Shown here: in pieces, positions 13,110 through 25,563 of the stretch
How the letters are laid out: every line of letters starts with the position of its first letter
Position numbering within the stretch: the stretch's first letter is position 1
Assembly: GCA_907164885.2 (NCBI GenBank)
Contig: OU015493.1
Span: 49,701,390-49,765,389, forward strand
DNA: 64,000 bases
Direction of reading: 5' to 3'
Source: Dolomedes plantarius
Lineage: Eukaryota; Arthropoda; Arachnida; Araneae; Dolomedidae
Program-made: the position numbers and the translations under genes
Notes under the pieces: model-generated
Seen by the model: the letters and a program-made list of their open reading frames with translations, nothing else
Told to the model about the DNA's origin: nothing
Database searches by the model: none

Positions 13110-13444
13110 AGTCATACTATGAGTGAAGGAAAACTACAGATAAGAATAGACTAGGTAAGATAGACTAAAAAATGAAAGTTTGGCTGATATAGTGTTGTGG
13201 ATCATATTCGAATGACTTTATGCTGAATGCACCTAAAACCTGTAAGACTCATCTGTCTTAAGCTTTAACAGGTTAATAAGTCAAAAAGGACAATCACAAT
13301 CATCGATCGGGTAAAAGATCCAACAAGTATAAAAGATTTCAAACTCTTAAAGTCGTTCAGGTAAAGATTTTCAAATCACTGTCTGCCATGGGCACTGCTT
13401 TTGTTCCAAGCCACATGTGCGTAGATTTGCTTCTGTTGCACTGG

Positions 13445-13513
13445 ATACCAAATAGTTGTTTCGCAACAAACAGTTGTCGGACCAAACAGTTGTCGCACCA
13501 AACAGTTGTCATC
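13445..13513. repeat. Short minisatellite, ~16-bp unit
   Basis: Four degenerate copies of ACCAAACAGTTGTCGC in a row, the first two being ACCAAATAGTTGTTTCGC and ACAAACAGTTGTCGG. Confidence 0.8.
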
Positions 13514-13619
13514 TTGAACAAATGTTTCGATACGTTTATATAAAGTATTTATGTTTATATGTACAGGATTATGTTTCATATTAAATATGCAGGAATTATG
13601 TTACATATCAGTTACAATG

Positions 13620-15007
13620 TCAAGCAAAGCCCAAACTGTAGTCTTTGTGGTATGGAAGTGCCTATGAATGCACAGCTGTCATTTGCCACCGTGCTCCGCA
13701 TTATCAAGTAACTGTCTTTATGGCAGATATTAGGAGGCCAGGGAACTGATGAGGACTAATGGATATCAGCCCAATTAGACTGTTGTTTCTGCTCAAAGAT
13801 TTCTATATGCCATTTTGTTAAGTCTTTTGTTTCTTCTGTTTGCTTGTTGTTATTTAGTGGCATATAATAGTGTATAGATGTATGTCTAAGTTATATTGCT
13901 TTAAAAAAACAATGTCAAGCAGGAAAACTAACATTCTGGTAAAAGGAGCCAATATGTAGCTTTGGGCCACACAGAAAAGAGAATTGTAGAAAGAAATCAT
14001 CCAAAATAAATGATAGATATTAGAAATTAAGGAAAAGATGTTGACGTAATTTCTAATAAAAATAGAATACTATAAAGTGCCATTTTTTAAATAGCGCAAA
14101 ACATTAATAACATATCTTGAAATTCAAAGTGGGTGAGCTTAATGTGACACACAGTATATAAAACGATTGAGTTCCTATGAAACATAAATTACTAAAAACA
14201 ATGTCTAAAATGAAAATGAGCATCATGCCATTCGATATGTTAACTCCTCTAATCCCCATTAAAATACACAAACCCTGCTAATTAACAAACTGTTCTATTA
14301 CTTGATATCAGCTTTAATCTTCCAACTTCCCGGTCCGTTCCAACATCCCTAAACACTTCCATCGTGCGCCAGTTGATAAAACGAGAGATAACCTGCGAAA
14401 ATGTGTAACTGATAAAAGCCAGCTGAAGGAGCTTAATTGTTCTTTTCCTATTAATTCCACTTCCGATTCTACAAAATGAGTTGCCGAGGCGTCCCCTTCC
14501 CTCACCCCCTAATGCGTCATTTCTATGGCGGACAGTAAACGCCGGAGCAATACTTTACCTATGATTTATTTCATCTCCCCTTGTTAAGACCTCCGCTGAA
14601 ATCAATTTCGGGGCCCTTATTCCTGAAACCCGTAAGCAGTTAGAACAGTGAATGGCGCAAGTTATATATTAGTCCTGTTCTTGCAAATTAGTTTTCTTGA
14701 TTATTCAGAATGTTACGGGAAAATTCAGCAGTTTCTCGATCCGCTGCGCATTTGTTAATATTGCCGAGGTTCTACTGACAAGTGGCATTGTTGAGATGGT
14801 GCATTTAGTATTCCGCTGTTAAGTAACATTTATGTTTAATTCTCTAAGACGGTCGTGCCTTAAGGTTTTGATTTCTTACTTTTATAATTCCTGGTGCTGG
14901 GTAACATGTTATTGCCTTACCAGGACTTATAATTTATTTAAAGATGATCCAGTAAACATTAATTTTCACAAAGTTTTCTTCTTGTTGCGTCTTTCTGTAT
15001 ATAGATA
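13620..15007. other. Unassigned sequence with a less AT-rich patch
   Basis: No repeat boundaries seen. The stretch around 14300-14640 is richer in GC than its surroundings and holds no clear open frame; it could be single-copy non-coding DNA or an old exon, but nothing decides this. Confidence 0.35.
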
Positions 15008-15096
15008 CTAGCTGAAAACCCGTACTTCTTTACGGAGTACATTCAAATTAAATACCACTGTCAAAGTATGCAATTAAGGCCAAAAATATGTATATA

Positions 15097-16382
15097 TCTC
15101 TATATATAAAAATGAATGTTTGTTTGTTTGTTTGTTTGTTCGCGTTATTTTATGCGCTGCCGTACCGTTCATCCGATTGCGATGAATCTTGGTCAACTTA
15201 TTGCTTAAACTTGCGCTATGGTTATAGACTATTTTCATTCCGCTACGACGTCCCATTCCCGAATTATGTTAGAAGTATCAACGGATATTGAAAATCGCCA
15301 AATTTCCCCGGATATTTTTGTTCAAAGCCATTGTAACATTTCATTGCTGCAAATTAAATTATAACATTTCCGAAAAAATAAATAGACATGGATTAAAAAC
15401 GTAATTTATTCATATATTGGGGTATGCAAGAATGAATTTGATATATTATTTTCATGTACGTGGCAACGCCGGAATGTTTATTTTTAAAAATGAAAATATA
15501 AGGAAAGTCATTCATTTTCAATGAATGTGTTTATCTATCCATTTCATAAATTGAAACTATCCCAAGCTACCTGTTCAAATTCAAATATACTGCAGGACAC
15601 GTTGAATTAGCTAGAAACACGTGTGTTTAGCCTTGACGCGATGATTTATATAACTGAAGTGACATTGAAACATGGTAGATGATTTAGTTTTGAGAAAGAA
15701 TTGCAATCATGAAATACGTGTATATTATAATTAAGAAAGTCTGAAAGTGGCATTGAAACGTAGCAGACGATTTAGTTTTGAGAAAGAATTCCGAGCGTGA
15801 AATACGTGTATATACTTTTTCTATAATAATTTACAGATTTGCTGTGTTTTAAAATGCATGTGATCTCAATCCATTCAAACATTACTAATTATTTTTCTAT
15901 AATAATATATCCATTCAAACGTTATTGACTAGCTGTAAATTAATGCTTTAAAATGCCCAAAAAGAGGAGGGCCATTTTTTAATCCTGCAGATATAAGGGG
16001 AGAATGTCAAAGATTGTTGAGAAATGAGCAATGTGATGAAAAAAAAAAACAGAAGAGCGCGAAGGCAACAGAATTCGAAATGCAGTTAGACGCAGACAAG
16101 TAACTGAAGAAAAAACATTCCCAAGAGCTCGAAGGTAACAGAATCCGAATTTTAGTGATCCGAAGCAGTGAGACTGATGAAGAAACTTTTAACGCGTCGA
16201 ACATACGATTGTCTTCGAGCTTCAACATCGAAAGGAGAGGAAAGCGATGAACAACGACAGCACCGACAAAAACTAATGCAATTTGCTACCGCAAAAGAAT
16301 TTTAGCGAAAACTGTAGAACATCATAACATGAGGCTAATCATTGAAAAATATAATAACAGAAACCGAATCCGAATACATCTA
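15097..16382 (+). mobile_element. Inserted second Helitron-like segment with ORF relic
   Basis: Begins A|TCTCTATATATAAAAATG followed by TGTTTGTTTGTTTG and GCGCTGCCGTACCG, a 5' end of a different Helitron family on the plus strand, and stops at CTAG|T (16379-16382). Around 16045-16120 one plus frame reads RIRNAVRRRQVTEE, and nearby frames give more Arg/Glu-rich fragments, similar to the basic N-terminal region of Helitron RepHel proteins. The frame is broken by stops. No Rep or helicase motif is left. Boundaries and coding link are tentative. Confidence 0.4.
15654..15814. repeat. Tandem duplication, ~75-bp unit
   Basis: Two copies (15654-15727 and 15741-15814) of a segment with GATTTAGTTTTGAGAAAGAA followed by GAAATACGTGTATAT, about 85% alike. 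Confidence 0.8.
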
Positions 16383-17091
16383 GTATATTTATAATAAATA
16401 CAACCATCAGTGAATGCATTTGATGTAAAAAAAAACGAAAAAATATATTTATAAAAAAAATCGTAGCGGATATTTTTATAGACAAAATAATTTAGAAGAA
16501 AATATTCAAATTAAATCTAATAGAACATACTAGAGAATATAGTACAGTTAATATAGTACAGTTTGAGGAACATATCTTTTTCAGTATTGTAATATTTTTG
16601 GGGATAATGTCCAATCGTCTGCCGCATTAGCAAGAAAAAAAATGCTTTTGTCTATTTCGTTGTTACGCACAAGACGATAAATTTATTTAAAGTACCAGAA
16701 AAAGAAATCACGTGATCAGCATGTAAAAAATTAAGTTCTATAAATTAATCTTTAAAAATTCACCAAAAATCATAAAATGGAGGTAAACATTCGAAAAAGA
16801 TTTCATTTTAAAAGAAATTGTAGGATCTTACTCGTGACATAAATTTTATAACACTCGAATTATTATTTTAAATGCAACTTAAAAAAAGTTACTAAAACAG
16901 CTTAAAAATTTAATTTTAAAAAATCTAAGAAGAATTTTTCAAAAATCTTTCTTAGTGCCCCTACACTATAAGTAGAATCGCCATACAAAATTTCAGCACT
17001 TTAGATCCAACGGTTTGGTCTGTGCGTTGTATGTCAGTCAGTCAATCAGTCAGTCAGTGAGTCAGTCAGTTACGGAACTGTTTTATATATA

Positions 17092-17092
17092 T

Positions 17093-17126
<34 letters not shown>
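17092..17126. repeat. (TA)n microsatellite
   Basis: Joins the 5' end of one Helitron copy to the truncated 3' part of the next. Confidence 0.9.
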
Positions 17127-17130
<4 letters not shown>

Positions 17131-17684
17131 AACGGTCAATGTATGCAATTAATTTATAGGTTTAATATCTATAAAACATACTAATTTGAATTAAATTCTT
17201 AAAGAATCTCCATCTCAATTAGTCTAGTGGCTAAATTTTATCTTTTATCGTATTTTAATAATTTTTGTTTGTCAATTATTTCGGTGTTATGCCCGTGACG
17301 CAAAATTAATTTTACGTATCACAAAAAAAAGTAACCACGTGATCAACATTTAATAAAATAATTCCTACAAATTAATATTTAAAAATTCCCCAAAAATAAA
17401 AAAATCGAGGTTATGATTCGAAAAAGATTTCATTTTAAAGGAATTTTTATGATCTTTCTCGTGATATAAATTTTATGACCCTCAGACTATTATTTTAAAT
17501 GCAAATATAACAAAGTTACAAAAACAGATTAAAAATTTAATTTTATAAAATCTATGAAGAATTTTTCAAAAAACTTTCTTAGTGCACCCCTACACTATAA
17601 GAAAAATCGTCATGAAAATTTCAGCCCTTTAGGTCCAGCGGTTCGGTCTGTGCATTATCTGTCAGTCAGTAAGTCACAGAACCG

Positions 17685-17690
<6 letters not shown>
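17127..17690 (-). mobile_element. Helitron family copy 2 (minus), ends eroded
   Basis: Collinear with the copies at 16590-17095 and 20107-20841: shared blocks include AAAAAGATTTCATTTTAAA, TTCTTAGTGCACCCCTACAC and GGTTCGGTCTGTGCATTA with a CTGTCAGTCAGTAAGTCA run. Both ends run into (TA)n tracts, so the terminal TC and the CTAG hairpin end are missing. Confidence 0.7.

Positions 17691-17750
<60 letters not shown>
17685..17750. repeat. (TA)n microsatellite
   Basis: Follows the 5' side of Helitron copy 2, where other copies have TATATATA of their own; the array may have grown from the Helitron's own TA-rich terminus. Confidence 0.9.
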
Positions 17751-17752
<2 letters not shown>

Positions 17753-18326
17753 TTATTTTAATTGTCATTTTTCTATTGCTTTTCTATTCCATAACGTATT
17801 TTGAATTTCTATGTGTTTAGATTAGGTACTGACATTCAGTATAAGATCTTTCCGTTCAATTTAACTAGATAATACATTTAAAACATTGTTTTAAATTTTT
17901 TTGTTCTTTTATGATGCATTTTCAGGTTAGAGTCATTCTGTTACTTCTTAGTATATGACGCATTTTCAGATTATGGCTTATTTTTAAACCTCATAGTATA
18001 TGAGGATACCTTTTCAGGTTATGCTTTTTACTACGCCTTATTATATAGATGTATTTTCAGATTTTTTGTATTGCTTAGTATATGCAAACAGATTTAAGTT
18101 ACCGTTTCTTTTACTTCATAATATAGCTGTATTTTCGTGTTATCGTATACTTGTTATTTTGTTATATTTTTGCATAGTATGTTATTGTATTTTGATGTAA
18201 TGCACTTCTTTTACTTCTTAGTATACGTTTACATTTTAAAGTTATAATTTTTTCAAACTGTCAGTTCTTAGAACATAACGCATTCTATCTACGATGGCAC
18301 ATGCGGTCTATATACGATCGAACTTC

Positions 18327-18330
<4 letters not shown>
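17751..18330. other. T-rich stretch with spaced motif
   Basis: Contains a loosely repeated motif CTT(A)GTATATG...ATTTTCAGGTTA at intervals of about 50-60 bp (for example near 17945, 17995, 18075, 18220). No gene is seen. Confidence 0.45.

Positions 18331-18383
<53 letters not shown>
18331..18383. repeat. (TA)n microsatellite
   Basis: Abuts the left tip of the next MITE. Confidence 0.9.
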
Positions 18384-18387
<4 letters not shown>

Positions 18388-19127
18388 CGGACCTCTATTT
18401 ACGAACCTCTATTTTGCGAACTTTACCTTGGAACCAAGAACATTTTGCAAATTTCTTCGTAAAATGACCTCCAAATAGCGGAGTGCATTTACCATTTAAC
18501 AAACTTTTTCTTGTGATCCAATATTTTTTCCTCCATATTTCTCAAAATATTTATGAACATTTCAAACTAATACTTTCTTTTAACACATTTAACACATTAA
18601 CTTTCTATTAACACGTTCCGAGGCGCATTACAGTTTGAAGAAAATACGCCTGAAGGGGTTTTTGGTGTATTGCAAAGATGCGAGACGTATTATGAGAGAA
18701 AACACTTTTTCAAATAAAAAATTCAGACAAAATTAACAAACTTTATCAGTAATTAAATTTAGGGACGCATGTGGTAATGCAAGCTTAAAATTACTTGGTA
18801 TATTAAATGTGATAATGCCTCTAAAATTCATTAATTTTAATATGAATTTTTTTATTGAAAGTACAGTGTATTCCCGGACAACGTTTTGTTTTATTCTTGT
18901 TTCTTGAAGATTTCTGTTTGATGGGTAAGACATATAAAAGAAATAGGCATTAATTTACAAAATAAAGGTGTTATTAATTACTTTTATTAATAATATTTAG
19001 TGTTCATGAATTTAAAATCTGTTTTGTGTAGTTTAAAGTATCTTAAAAGGTAAATCTCTATGTAACGAATTTTCCATATAACGAACTTTTTTTCGGGATT
19101 TAGCGACTTCGTTAAATAGAGGTCCGA

Positions 19128-19130
<3 letters not shown>
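18384..19130. mobile_element. pogo-like MITE inside (TA)n
   Basis: A 747-bp element with tips CAGACGGACCTCTATTTACG on the left and, inverted, CAGTCGGACCTCTATTTAAC on the right (19130 inward). TA precedes 18384 and follows 19130, and both flanks continue as long (TA)n arrays. Subterminal motifs ACGAACCTCTATTTTGCGAA and CTCTATGTAACGAA echo the tips. No coding frame, so non-autonomous. Assigned to the pogo/Tigger branch from CAG...CTG tips and TA target; the family is not named. Confidence 0.75.

Positions 19131-19196
<66 letters not shown>
19131..19196. repeat. (TA)n microsatellite
   Basis: Right flank of the MITE. Confidence 0.95.
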
Positions 19197-19197
<1 letters not shown>

Positions 19198-19223
19198 TTC
19201 TATCTACAATGGAGCTTCTGAAT

Positions 19224-19295
19224 TCTACGATGGAACATGCAGATTTCAGTCCAAATTTATCATTTTGGGTTGAAATCTGCATGTTCCAACGTAGT
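19224..19295. other. miRNA-sized hairpin
   Basis: A 72-nt imperfect inverted repeat: the arm at 19224-19255 (core GGAACATGCAGATTTCA) pairs with 19264-19295 (core TGAAATCTGCATGTTCC), leaving an 8-nt loop. Mismatches are confined to the two flanking parts. The size fits a microRNA precursor, but small MITE remnants give the same shape, and it lies next to a (TA)n array and a MITE. Confidence 0.6.
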
Positions 19296-19309
19296 ATAAA
19301 ATGCATATC

Positions 19310-20106
19310 CCCGTTATCCTTATCTTCTCTATTATTTATTTTGTAAAGCAGTTTTATATCATAGTTTCATTGTTACTTCATCTATATCAAATTTTTGCCT
19401 TTGAGTTCCCTCAGATCGTATACTATAAATATAGGTACATGCTTCTGAAGTCTCTCTTTTTAAGATTTCTCCCTATGTGACTCAGCGATATTGCCTTTAA
19501 TAAAGTCACCTTATTCTGCCATCACTTTGGTTTAAACACTTGATAATCATTGATTCATTGCAAAAAGCATAGAAAAATACTCTATTTTGGGACAGAGTTA
19601 CTTTTTTTAAATGTTCACCACAATCAGGGCTTCATATACTGTTCTACATTCCGCAATGCTGTCTAACCTACCTTAAAATTCTGATATAAAGGGATGTTCC
19701 ATTCTTTAAAATACAGCGAATTATTGATTCACTGCTATACTGGGATACACTTCGACACCTTAGTCTTATACCCATGAAAAAATTCTACTAATCTAAGAGA
19801 GATCTCAATAAATTACTTAAGATAAGAGCTATAATGTCACCCTTCTACTCATACAGCTCATATGAACTCATTTTTTCTCTCTCCCTTAGACCACATTTTT
19901 GTGTCCTCGAAAGGAAATTGATCATGAAACACAGAGAAAAAAATGTCGCCAGAAAATAGGACAAAAAGAGCATAAAAAAATTGCAATAGAAAAACTACAA
20001 CGTTAATAAAAATAAAATAAATTCCTCTCCGCAGGAAATGTCAAAAGTTATTATTACTCATTTGTGAAACGAATGCTCATGAAAATATTGTAAGCCTCTA
20101 ATATGA
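19310..20106. other. Unassigned sequence
   Basis: No gene or bounded repeat recognised before the Helitron start. Confidence 0.45.
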
Positions 20107-20841
20107 TCTATATATATAAAACAGTTACGTAACTGACTGGCTGACTGACTGACAGATAACGCACAGACCAAACCGCTGCACCTAAAGGGCTGACATTTTG
20201 CATGGCGATTTTTCTTATAGTGTAGGGGTGCACTAAGAAAGATTTTTGAAAAATTCTTCTTACATTTTTTTAAATTAAATTTTTAAGCTTTTTTGTAACA
20301 TTTTTTTAAAGTTTGCATTTAAAATAATAATCTGAGGGTTATAAAATTTACATCACGAGAAAGACCATAAAAATTTCTTTAAAATGAAATCTTTTTCGAA
20401 TCTTTACCTCCAATTTTTGCTGTTTTGGGAATTTTTAAATATTAATTTTTAGAATTCAATTTATTAAATGCTGATCACGTGGTTTCTTTTCTTTTTGAGA
20501 TACTGTAAATTAATTTTGCGTCACGTGCATAACAACGAAATAAATTGACAAAAAAATATTAAAATACGGTAAAAGATAAAATTTAACCACTAGACTAATT
20601 GAGATGGAAGTTTCTTAAGAATTTTATTCAAATTAGTATGTTTTATGGATACTAAACATACAAATTATTGCATACATTAACCTTTATATTTAATTTGAAT
20701 ATTTTCTTCTACATTATTTTGTCTATAAAAATATGCATTACGATTTTTATTATAAATACATTTTTTTAGCATTAATTGCATACACTTACCGTTGTATTTA
20801 AATTGAATGTACTCGGTAGCGAAGCACGGGTATTGAGCTAG
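20107..20841 (+). mobile_element. Complete non-autonomous Helitron
   Basis: A 735-bp element. Its 5' end is A|TCTATATATATAAAAC (A at 20106), followed by ACTGACTGGCTGACTGACTG and GCACAGACCAAACCG. Its 3' end has the small hairpin GTAGCGAAGCAC about 8 bp before CTAG (20838-20841), which is followed by T at 20842. Insertion between A and T without target duplication, 5' TC, a 3' hairpin and CTRR are the defining Helitron traits. It has no open frame and must rely on a RepHel protein from elsewhere. It is the reference copy for the two minus-strand relatives at 15008-17095 and 17127-17690. Confidence 0.85.
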
Positions 20842-20842
20842 T

Positions 20843-21364
20843 CTGGTATATGTAAACTCTTTTCAAAGAAAATTTAATGTCAAACTTCCTATATTCCATT
20901 CATTTTGTATCTTCATTTTTGTAGAGACAGTATTAAAGTATCGTTAATATATCCGAAGTTTGCATCATATACACTGAAGAGCCAGAGAAACTGGGATCGA
21001 CGATCCCGTTCGAAATACGTAGCAATACACACTTTCTTGTAAACAGTTTCATCCTAAAGTTCAGTATACAGAAATACAGACATTTTTTGAAGTTTAAAAA
21101 GCTGTTTGTACAGTAAGAATAGCAGATAATCGGGATTCAAACGAATTTTAATGAGGTATTATAGTTGGTGTTCATGTAATGGGTCATATCATTTAAGAGA
21201 TAGGCAAAGAATAGATTTTCCCATTCGACCATATCAAGGGTGCATCTTGAATGCAAGAATTCTACCAAAGTATCGAACCTACGGCAACAGTGGGGCTGTC
21301 CAAAGACTCTTTTTTTTTAACCAATGCGGAGGCACTTGTCGTGAAGACATTCGCCTGTAATACA
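20843..21364. other. Unassigned sequence
   Basis: At about 20983-21000 ACACTGAAGAGCCAGAGAAA resembles the tip of a Tc1-like element family I know from arthropods, but the rest of such an element is not seen. Confidence 0.35.
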
Positions 21365-21454
21365 CCATAGTTTTTTGCTCGCCATTTTATTATGAGAGCA
21401 CCATATAGGCAGACCAGCATTACCCCCTATGAAGGGACAATACAAACGGAGGCA

Positions 21455-21548
21455 TTTTAGTGGCGCTACAACGGAATTCGATCCGAGCACCCTCAGCACC
21501 GAAAGCCAGCGCGCTGTACCACAAGGCCACCACAGGCCTGTTCTAAGA
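21455..21548 (-). repeat. SINE family A head fragment (minus)
   Basis: On the minus strand: TGGTGGCCTTGTGGTACAGC (A-box region), GCGCTGGCTTTCGGTGCTGA, GGTGCTCGGATCGAATTCCG (B-box region), then AGCGCCACTAAAATGCCTCC. This is the best preserved head of the family and shows its tRNA origin. The downstream body is missing. Confidence 0.7.
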
Positions 21549-21618
21549 CTCAGGATGTTTGTGACTGGTGTTTGCTGCATGTTGAGAATCATATTAAACG
21601 AAAAGAGTACACCATTGG

Positions 21619-21619
<1 letters not shown>

Positions 21620-21660
<41 letters not shown>
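21620..21660. repeat. (TA)n microsatellite
   Basis: Pure TA dinucleotides between unrelated flanks. Confidence 0.9.
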
Positions 21661-21663
<3 letters not shown>

Positions 21664-22258
21664 TGTGAAATAAATTTCAAACCTTTTCATTATTAACACA
21701 CCTTTTCCAAATTCTTACATCCTGTTGCAATAAAGCATTACCCCTCAAATCCAACCAAAGTAATCTATTAGTTTTTCCCCAAAGGCACGCGCTGCCCCGT
21801 TATATAACATTTATATAAGATTGGAGAACTTTCCATCGATCACACCATATGACGCCTCATAGTCAGGTGATGTGTTTAGACCAATCAGAAAAGTTCCGTG
21901 CTCCGGAAAATACGCGCCTTTCTCAATAATTCCGAGTCTTTGTTTGTCTGCACTCAACGAGTAAACATGTAAGTTCGTTGCTGTCAAAAGGTGCGGGCGG
22001 GGGTCCCGTTCTCTGTCCACCGCGCAATATGTCCGTCCAACTCAAATGGATGTTCCCCGGAAATTGCTGAAAATAAAGATTCATCGAATCGAAAGTGCCT
22101 CTTCCTTGATCCGGTCCATTTATTTTTCTTCTCCATATGCTTTCCTACTCCACTCGTCGACTGTTTCTACGGTGTAATGATACAACGACTACAAGTATTA
22201 TGACTTAATGTGACTTGAGGTATTCTACCTGTCATCCGACATCTCCTTTGCAAATATT

Positions 22259-22316
<58 letters not shown>

Positions 22317-24842
22317 AACCGAAAGTCCTTGTTTAAAAAACTGATTTTTATGCCTTAGGTATATGAAATTCAAACTAACAAAGGCAGTAAGCATATTTTT
22401 GTACCTTTCTTTGGTGTAAAATAGTTAAAGACGCATAGAAATAGAATCTATACACTGTTACATGATGAAAAAGTTGAAAAAACGGAATTATGTACTCTTC
22501 AGTAGCTATAAATCTCGATAAATCATACCAGTTTGATAAAAAATTTGATTCACACCAAAGCCATTAAATGTTGTTCATTTTAAAATATTAGTCAGGTTTC
22601 ATTTCATTTCCTAAAAAACAGTCAAATGAATATACACATATGAATAAACTTCGTATTTTAAAAAAAATCACGAAATTAAAAACAGATAAAAAATAATTAT
22701 TTTTCTTTAAATACAATCTTGTTAGTTCTACTGATTTTTTTTAAATCTTCGCATATTATTATATCTTATGATTGTTATACCTTAGACTGTAAAGGAAAAG
22801 AAATCTATAATAACACTTTATTGTACCTCCCATGGGTCAGCTCATTTGGTAAACAAACTCGTGAATGGTATAGCGGATAGGAAAAACTTAACCACTAACG
22901 AATCAATTATAATAAGCAAATAAAATACTCATTTCTAATAACGGATAAGCATCCAAGAATTTTCTTTATTAACCTGGCTCTTTTGTGTATTAGTATATTT
23001 TTTTAATCACTTGTTTTTTCGCCGGTCATTTTCCCCTACCATTCTTCGCATTGTGTTTTGCCTTTACTTCATGCTTTTGCTTCCTTTCGATGTTTCTTGA
23101 TTTGTGCATTAACACTGTTTGTAATATTACTGTCATGGGAATGGCAACGTTCTCTGCCAGTCGCTACTGCTTGTATGTTGAGTGATTTGTTACACTCAAC
23201 AGTTATAATTCTTTTGTGCTCTTAGATTCCTGCGTGTTTATGTATAACTTTCCTCATCCGACTCCCTTTAGAACACAAAACTCTCAAAAGCAATAATACA
23301 GAATTTTAATAAAAATTCAATAATTATGACACTTGGTCGGGCAAACTAAAACAATTATATAAGAGGATTCCCCTCAAAACGAGAATGCTACCAATTTGTC
23401 AAACTTAATCGTTGTCAATCGTGGTCGTTGCACCAGCTCTTAGATGCCTGCCTCAGGCTAGTAATTGACAGACGCGTCACGTGCATCTGCAAAATCTGCG
23501 TACCACATTCACAAAATTGGATAGCAAGAAATGGCATGCAGTGACGCAGGAATATAACTGTCGCAAGAAGGCAACGTTCTCTTCCATAGTCGCCAATGCT
23601 AGCATGTTGAGTTATTTAAATAGAACCTAAAAAGGCTTTTCGTCTCCTAAAAACGAACAGTATTTATTCATCTGAATAAATTCTGAATCTCCAGTTAAAG
23701 TTCTAAATGTTATTTCTTTCTATAGTGAGTTCAGATAAAAATTTCTTTCGTCTAAAATTCACACATTGTTTCCCTGGAAAATTTTAATAACAAATATGCA
23801 GTCATAGACCCTCTTTACTCAATGGCAATGAACTTCCATTCATACAAATTTTTTCCCTTTGTTTCCGTTTATATCATTTCGTGATACAAGATCATTCTGA
23901 AGCTTGAATTTCAAACAATTGTTTCAAACAATGCAATCAGAATGATTTCTCGGTAGAATTGAGGCTTCGTGTGGTGGTAAAGGATAACGGATTTCAAAGA
24001 ACAAAGAATACATTCCCCCTATAATGATCAAATAACATAATGATGAGATTGAGGTGTTGTCATGTTCTCGAAATTCTCAAGAACTCCGTCTTGTCAAGCA
24101 CGAGTGAAGCGGATTAGATCAACGTGTCTGAAAGACATATATATTTTATATATCTGTTATCTATATTTATATATCTATTTATCCAAAAGGAGAAAATAAA
24201 AAAAATAATCATTAAATAATTTTTCTAATAGTGAGAACACTTAAATAATTAGACAAAGAACTAATAAAAAACTCAAAAGTTCTACTAATACTTAGAATTA
24301 TCTCTCTATTCTAAAAAAATAACTCCCGCTGCCGCTGTCAAAAGCTTGTCACGCTATCTCCTCTGAAACCGCTGGGAGTATGGGGTCGAGAGCGATACCA
24401 ATAGATGCAGAAAAAGGGGGGACCAAAGTAAGACATATCTCATCTTCGTCGGACTTTAAGTTTTTTTTATTTTCCATGTTTTGTTGGAAAATATTGACCG
24501 TTCATGTTCAGATTACGATAACTCGTCAAAAAATGATCGTAGAATTTTTAACTTTTTACAATCTAAGACTACAAACATTTATCTTTCAAACTAGACCCAA
24601 TTTGCTTAAAAATATTTTAAAACAGACTAATATTTTCATCAAAAAATGAAACGCAGTTTTTCAAGATACATCGTCCCCTACGTGGATGTAATATCAATGC
24701 TCCTAGAGTTTTTATTTTACAAAGAAAATATTTACATCATCTGGAAGCTGAAAGATTTTTATTCATATAAACCCCATTTCAAGTCTATATCTTTTCGATT
24801 TTTAATTAAATTTTAAAAATGATAATCCAACAGTGATGAAAC
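21661..24842. other. Mostly unassigned sequence with a direct repeat pair
   Basis: A (TA)n tract lies at 22266-22313. A ~48-bp segment at 23143-23190 (GGCAACGTTCTCTGCCAG...GTATGTTGAGTGATTT) recurs imperfectly at 23570-23617, and 23395-23500 is less AT-rich. No coding region or element ends are recognised. Confidence 0.4.
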
Positions 24843-24973
24843 GCCCTTCGCATTAAGGGTGACAACAGTAAAGGGATGGAAGATGTTACATTGCCCGAGA
24901 ATCACTCCTATGTATCTCGCTATTAGCCATAACAGAGGAGCGAGCGTAGCGAGCCTAGGGGCGAAGCCCCTAA
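24843..24973 (+). repeat. ~130-bp dispersed repeat, copy 2, with terminal hairpin
   Basis: Same sequence as 1750-1875. The 3' end reads GAGCGAGCGTAGCGAGCC, then the perfect hairpin GGGGCGAAGCCCC and CTAA followed by T (CTAA at 24970-24973). A short GC hairpin ending in CTRR|T is what a Helitron 3' end looks like. The inner palindromic GCCCTTCGCATTAAGGGT at the start may mark the other end. Confidence 0.6.
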
Positions 24974-25460
24974 TATTAATTACAATAACTAATTTATTCT
25001 GATAATAATAATTACAAGAAATAATTAATATGTGAAAATAAATAATAATGTCTATACTAGTTATAGTAATAACAAAAACTGTAATAATTCTTCTTTACAG
25101 CATTATTGACAGATCACTAATATAATATGTTGCAATGAAGTCGGTAATCATTTTGCTGCGTCATTTATAAACTAAGTTTATTTTCTTGAGAAATGTTTTT
25201 ACTTAAACAATGTTATGTTTACTATCTCCATGTACTGATTTTCCTATACTACAATTTATCATTTAAAAAGGTATATACACACAGTTTGAGCTTATAAGTA
25301 TTTATAATACGAACCAATATAAATACCTAGTTTTGCGAGCAATACCCTAATTATACATATTTAAATTACGTTATTATACATACCCTCATTATGAATATTT
25401 AACGTACATTTAAATTACATTTACACTATACATATTTATTTTACATACTTTACATACTTT

Positions 25461-25470
<10 letters not shown>

Positions 25471-25503
<33 letters not shown>
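25471..25503. repeat. (TA)n microsatellite
   Basis: Preceded by a short (CA)n run; sits directly before the first copy of the ATGCGTCTACAGAATTCTCA block. Confidence 0.9.
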
Positions 25504-25505
<2 letters not shown>

Positions 25506-25563
25506 GCGTCTACAGAATTCTCATACACGTGATAGATTGATTTTTCATCATAATTAGAGTTCT

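Larger units (their letters stand above)
15008..17095 (-). mobile_element. Helitron (minus), composite copy
   Basis: Read on the minus strand, the right end starts A|TCTATATATATAAAAC (TC at 17095-17094) followed by a (TCAG/CTGA)n-like run and GCACAGACCAAACCG; the left end finishes with the hairpin region CCGTAAAGAAGTACGGG and CTAG|T (15011-15008). A|TC...CTAG|T is the Helitron end rule. The 5' ~600 bp matches the complete copy at 20107-20841 closely. The middle is interrupted: sequence homologous to the 3' region occurs twice (15012-15090 and from about 16393), with foreign sequence between, so this is a nest or a fusion of two copies. Confidence 0.65.

Noticed and set aside
20983..21005. ACACTGAAGAGCCAGAGAAA as a Tc1-like tip
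   Set aside because: Only about 20 bp match what I remember; no inverted partner or gene fragment follows.
21991..22203. 70-codon plus-strand frame near a GC-richer patch
   Set aside because: No recognisable domain, no conservation evidence available from one sequence.
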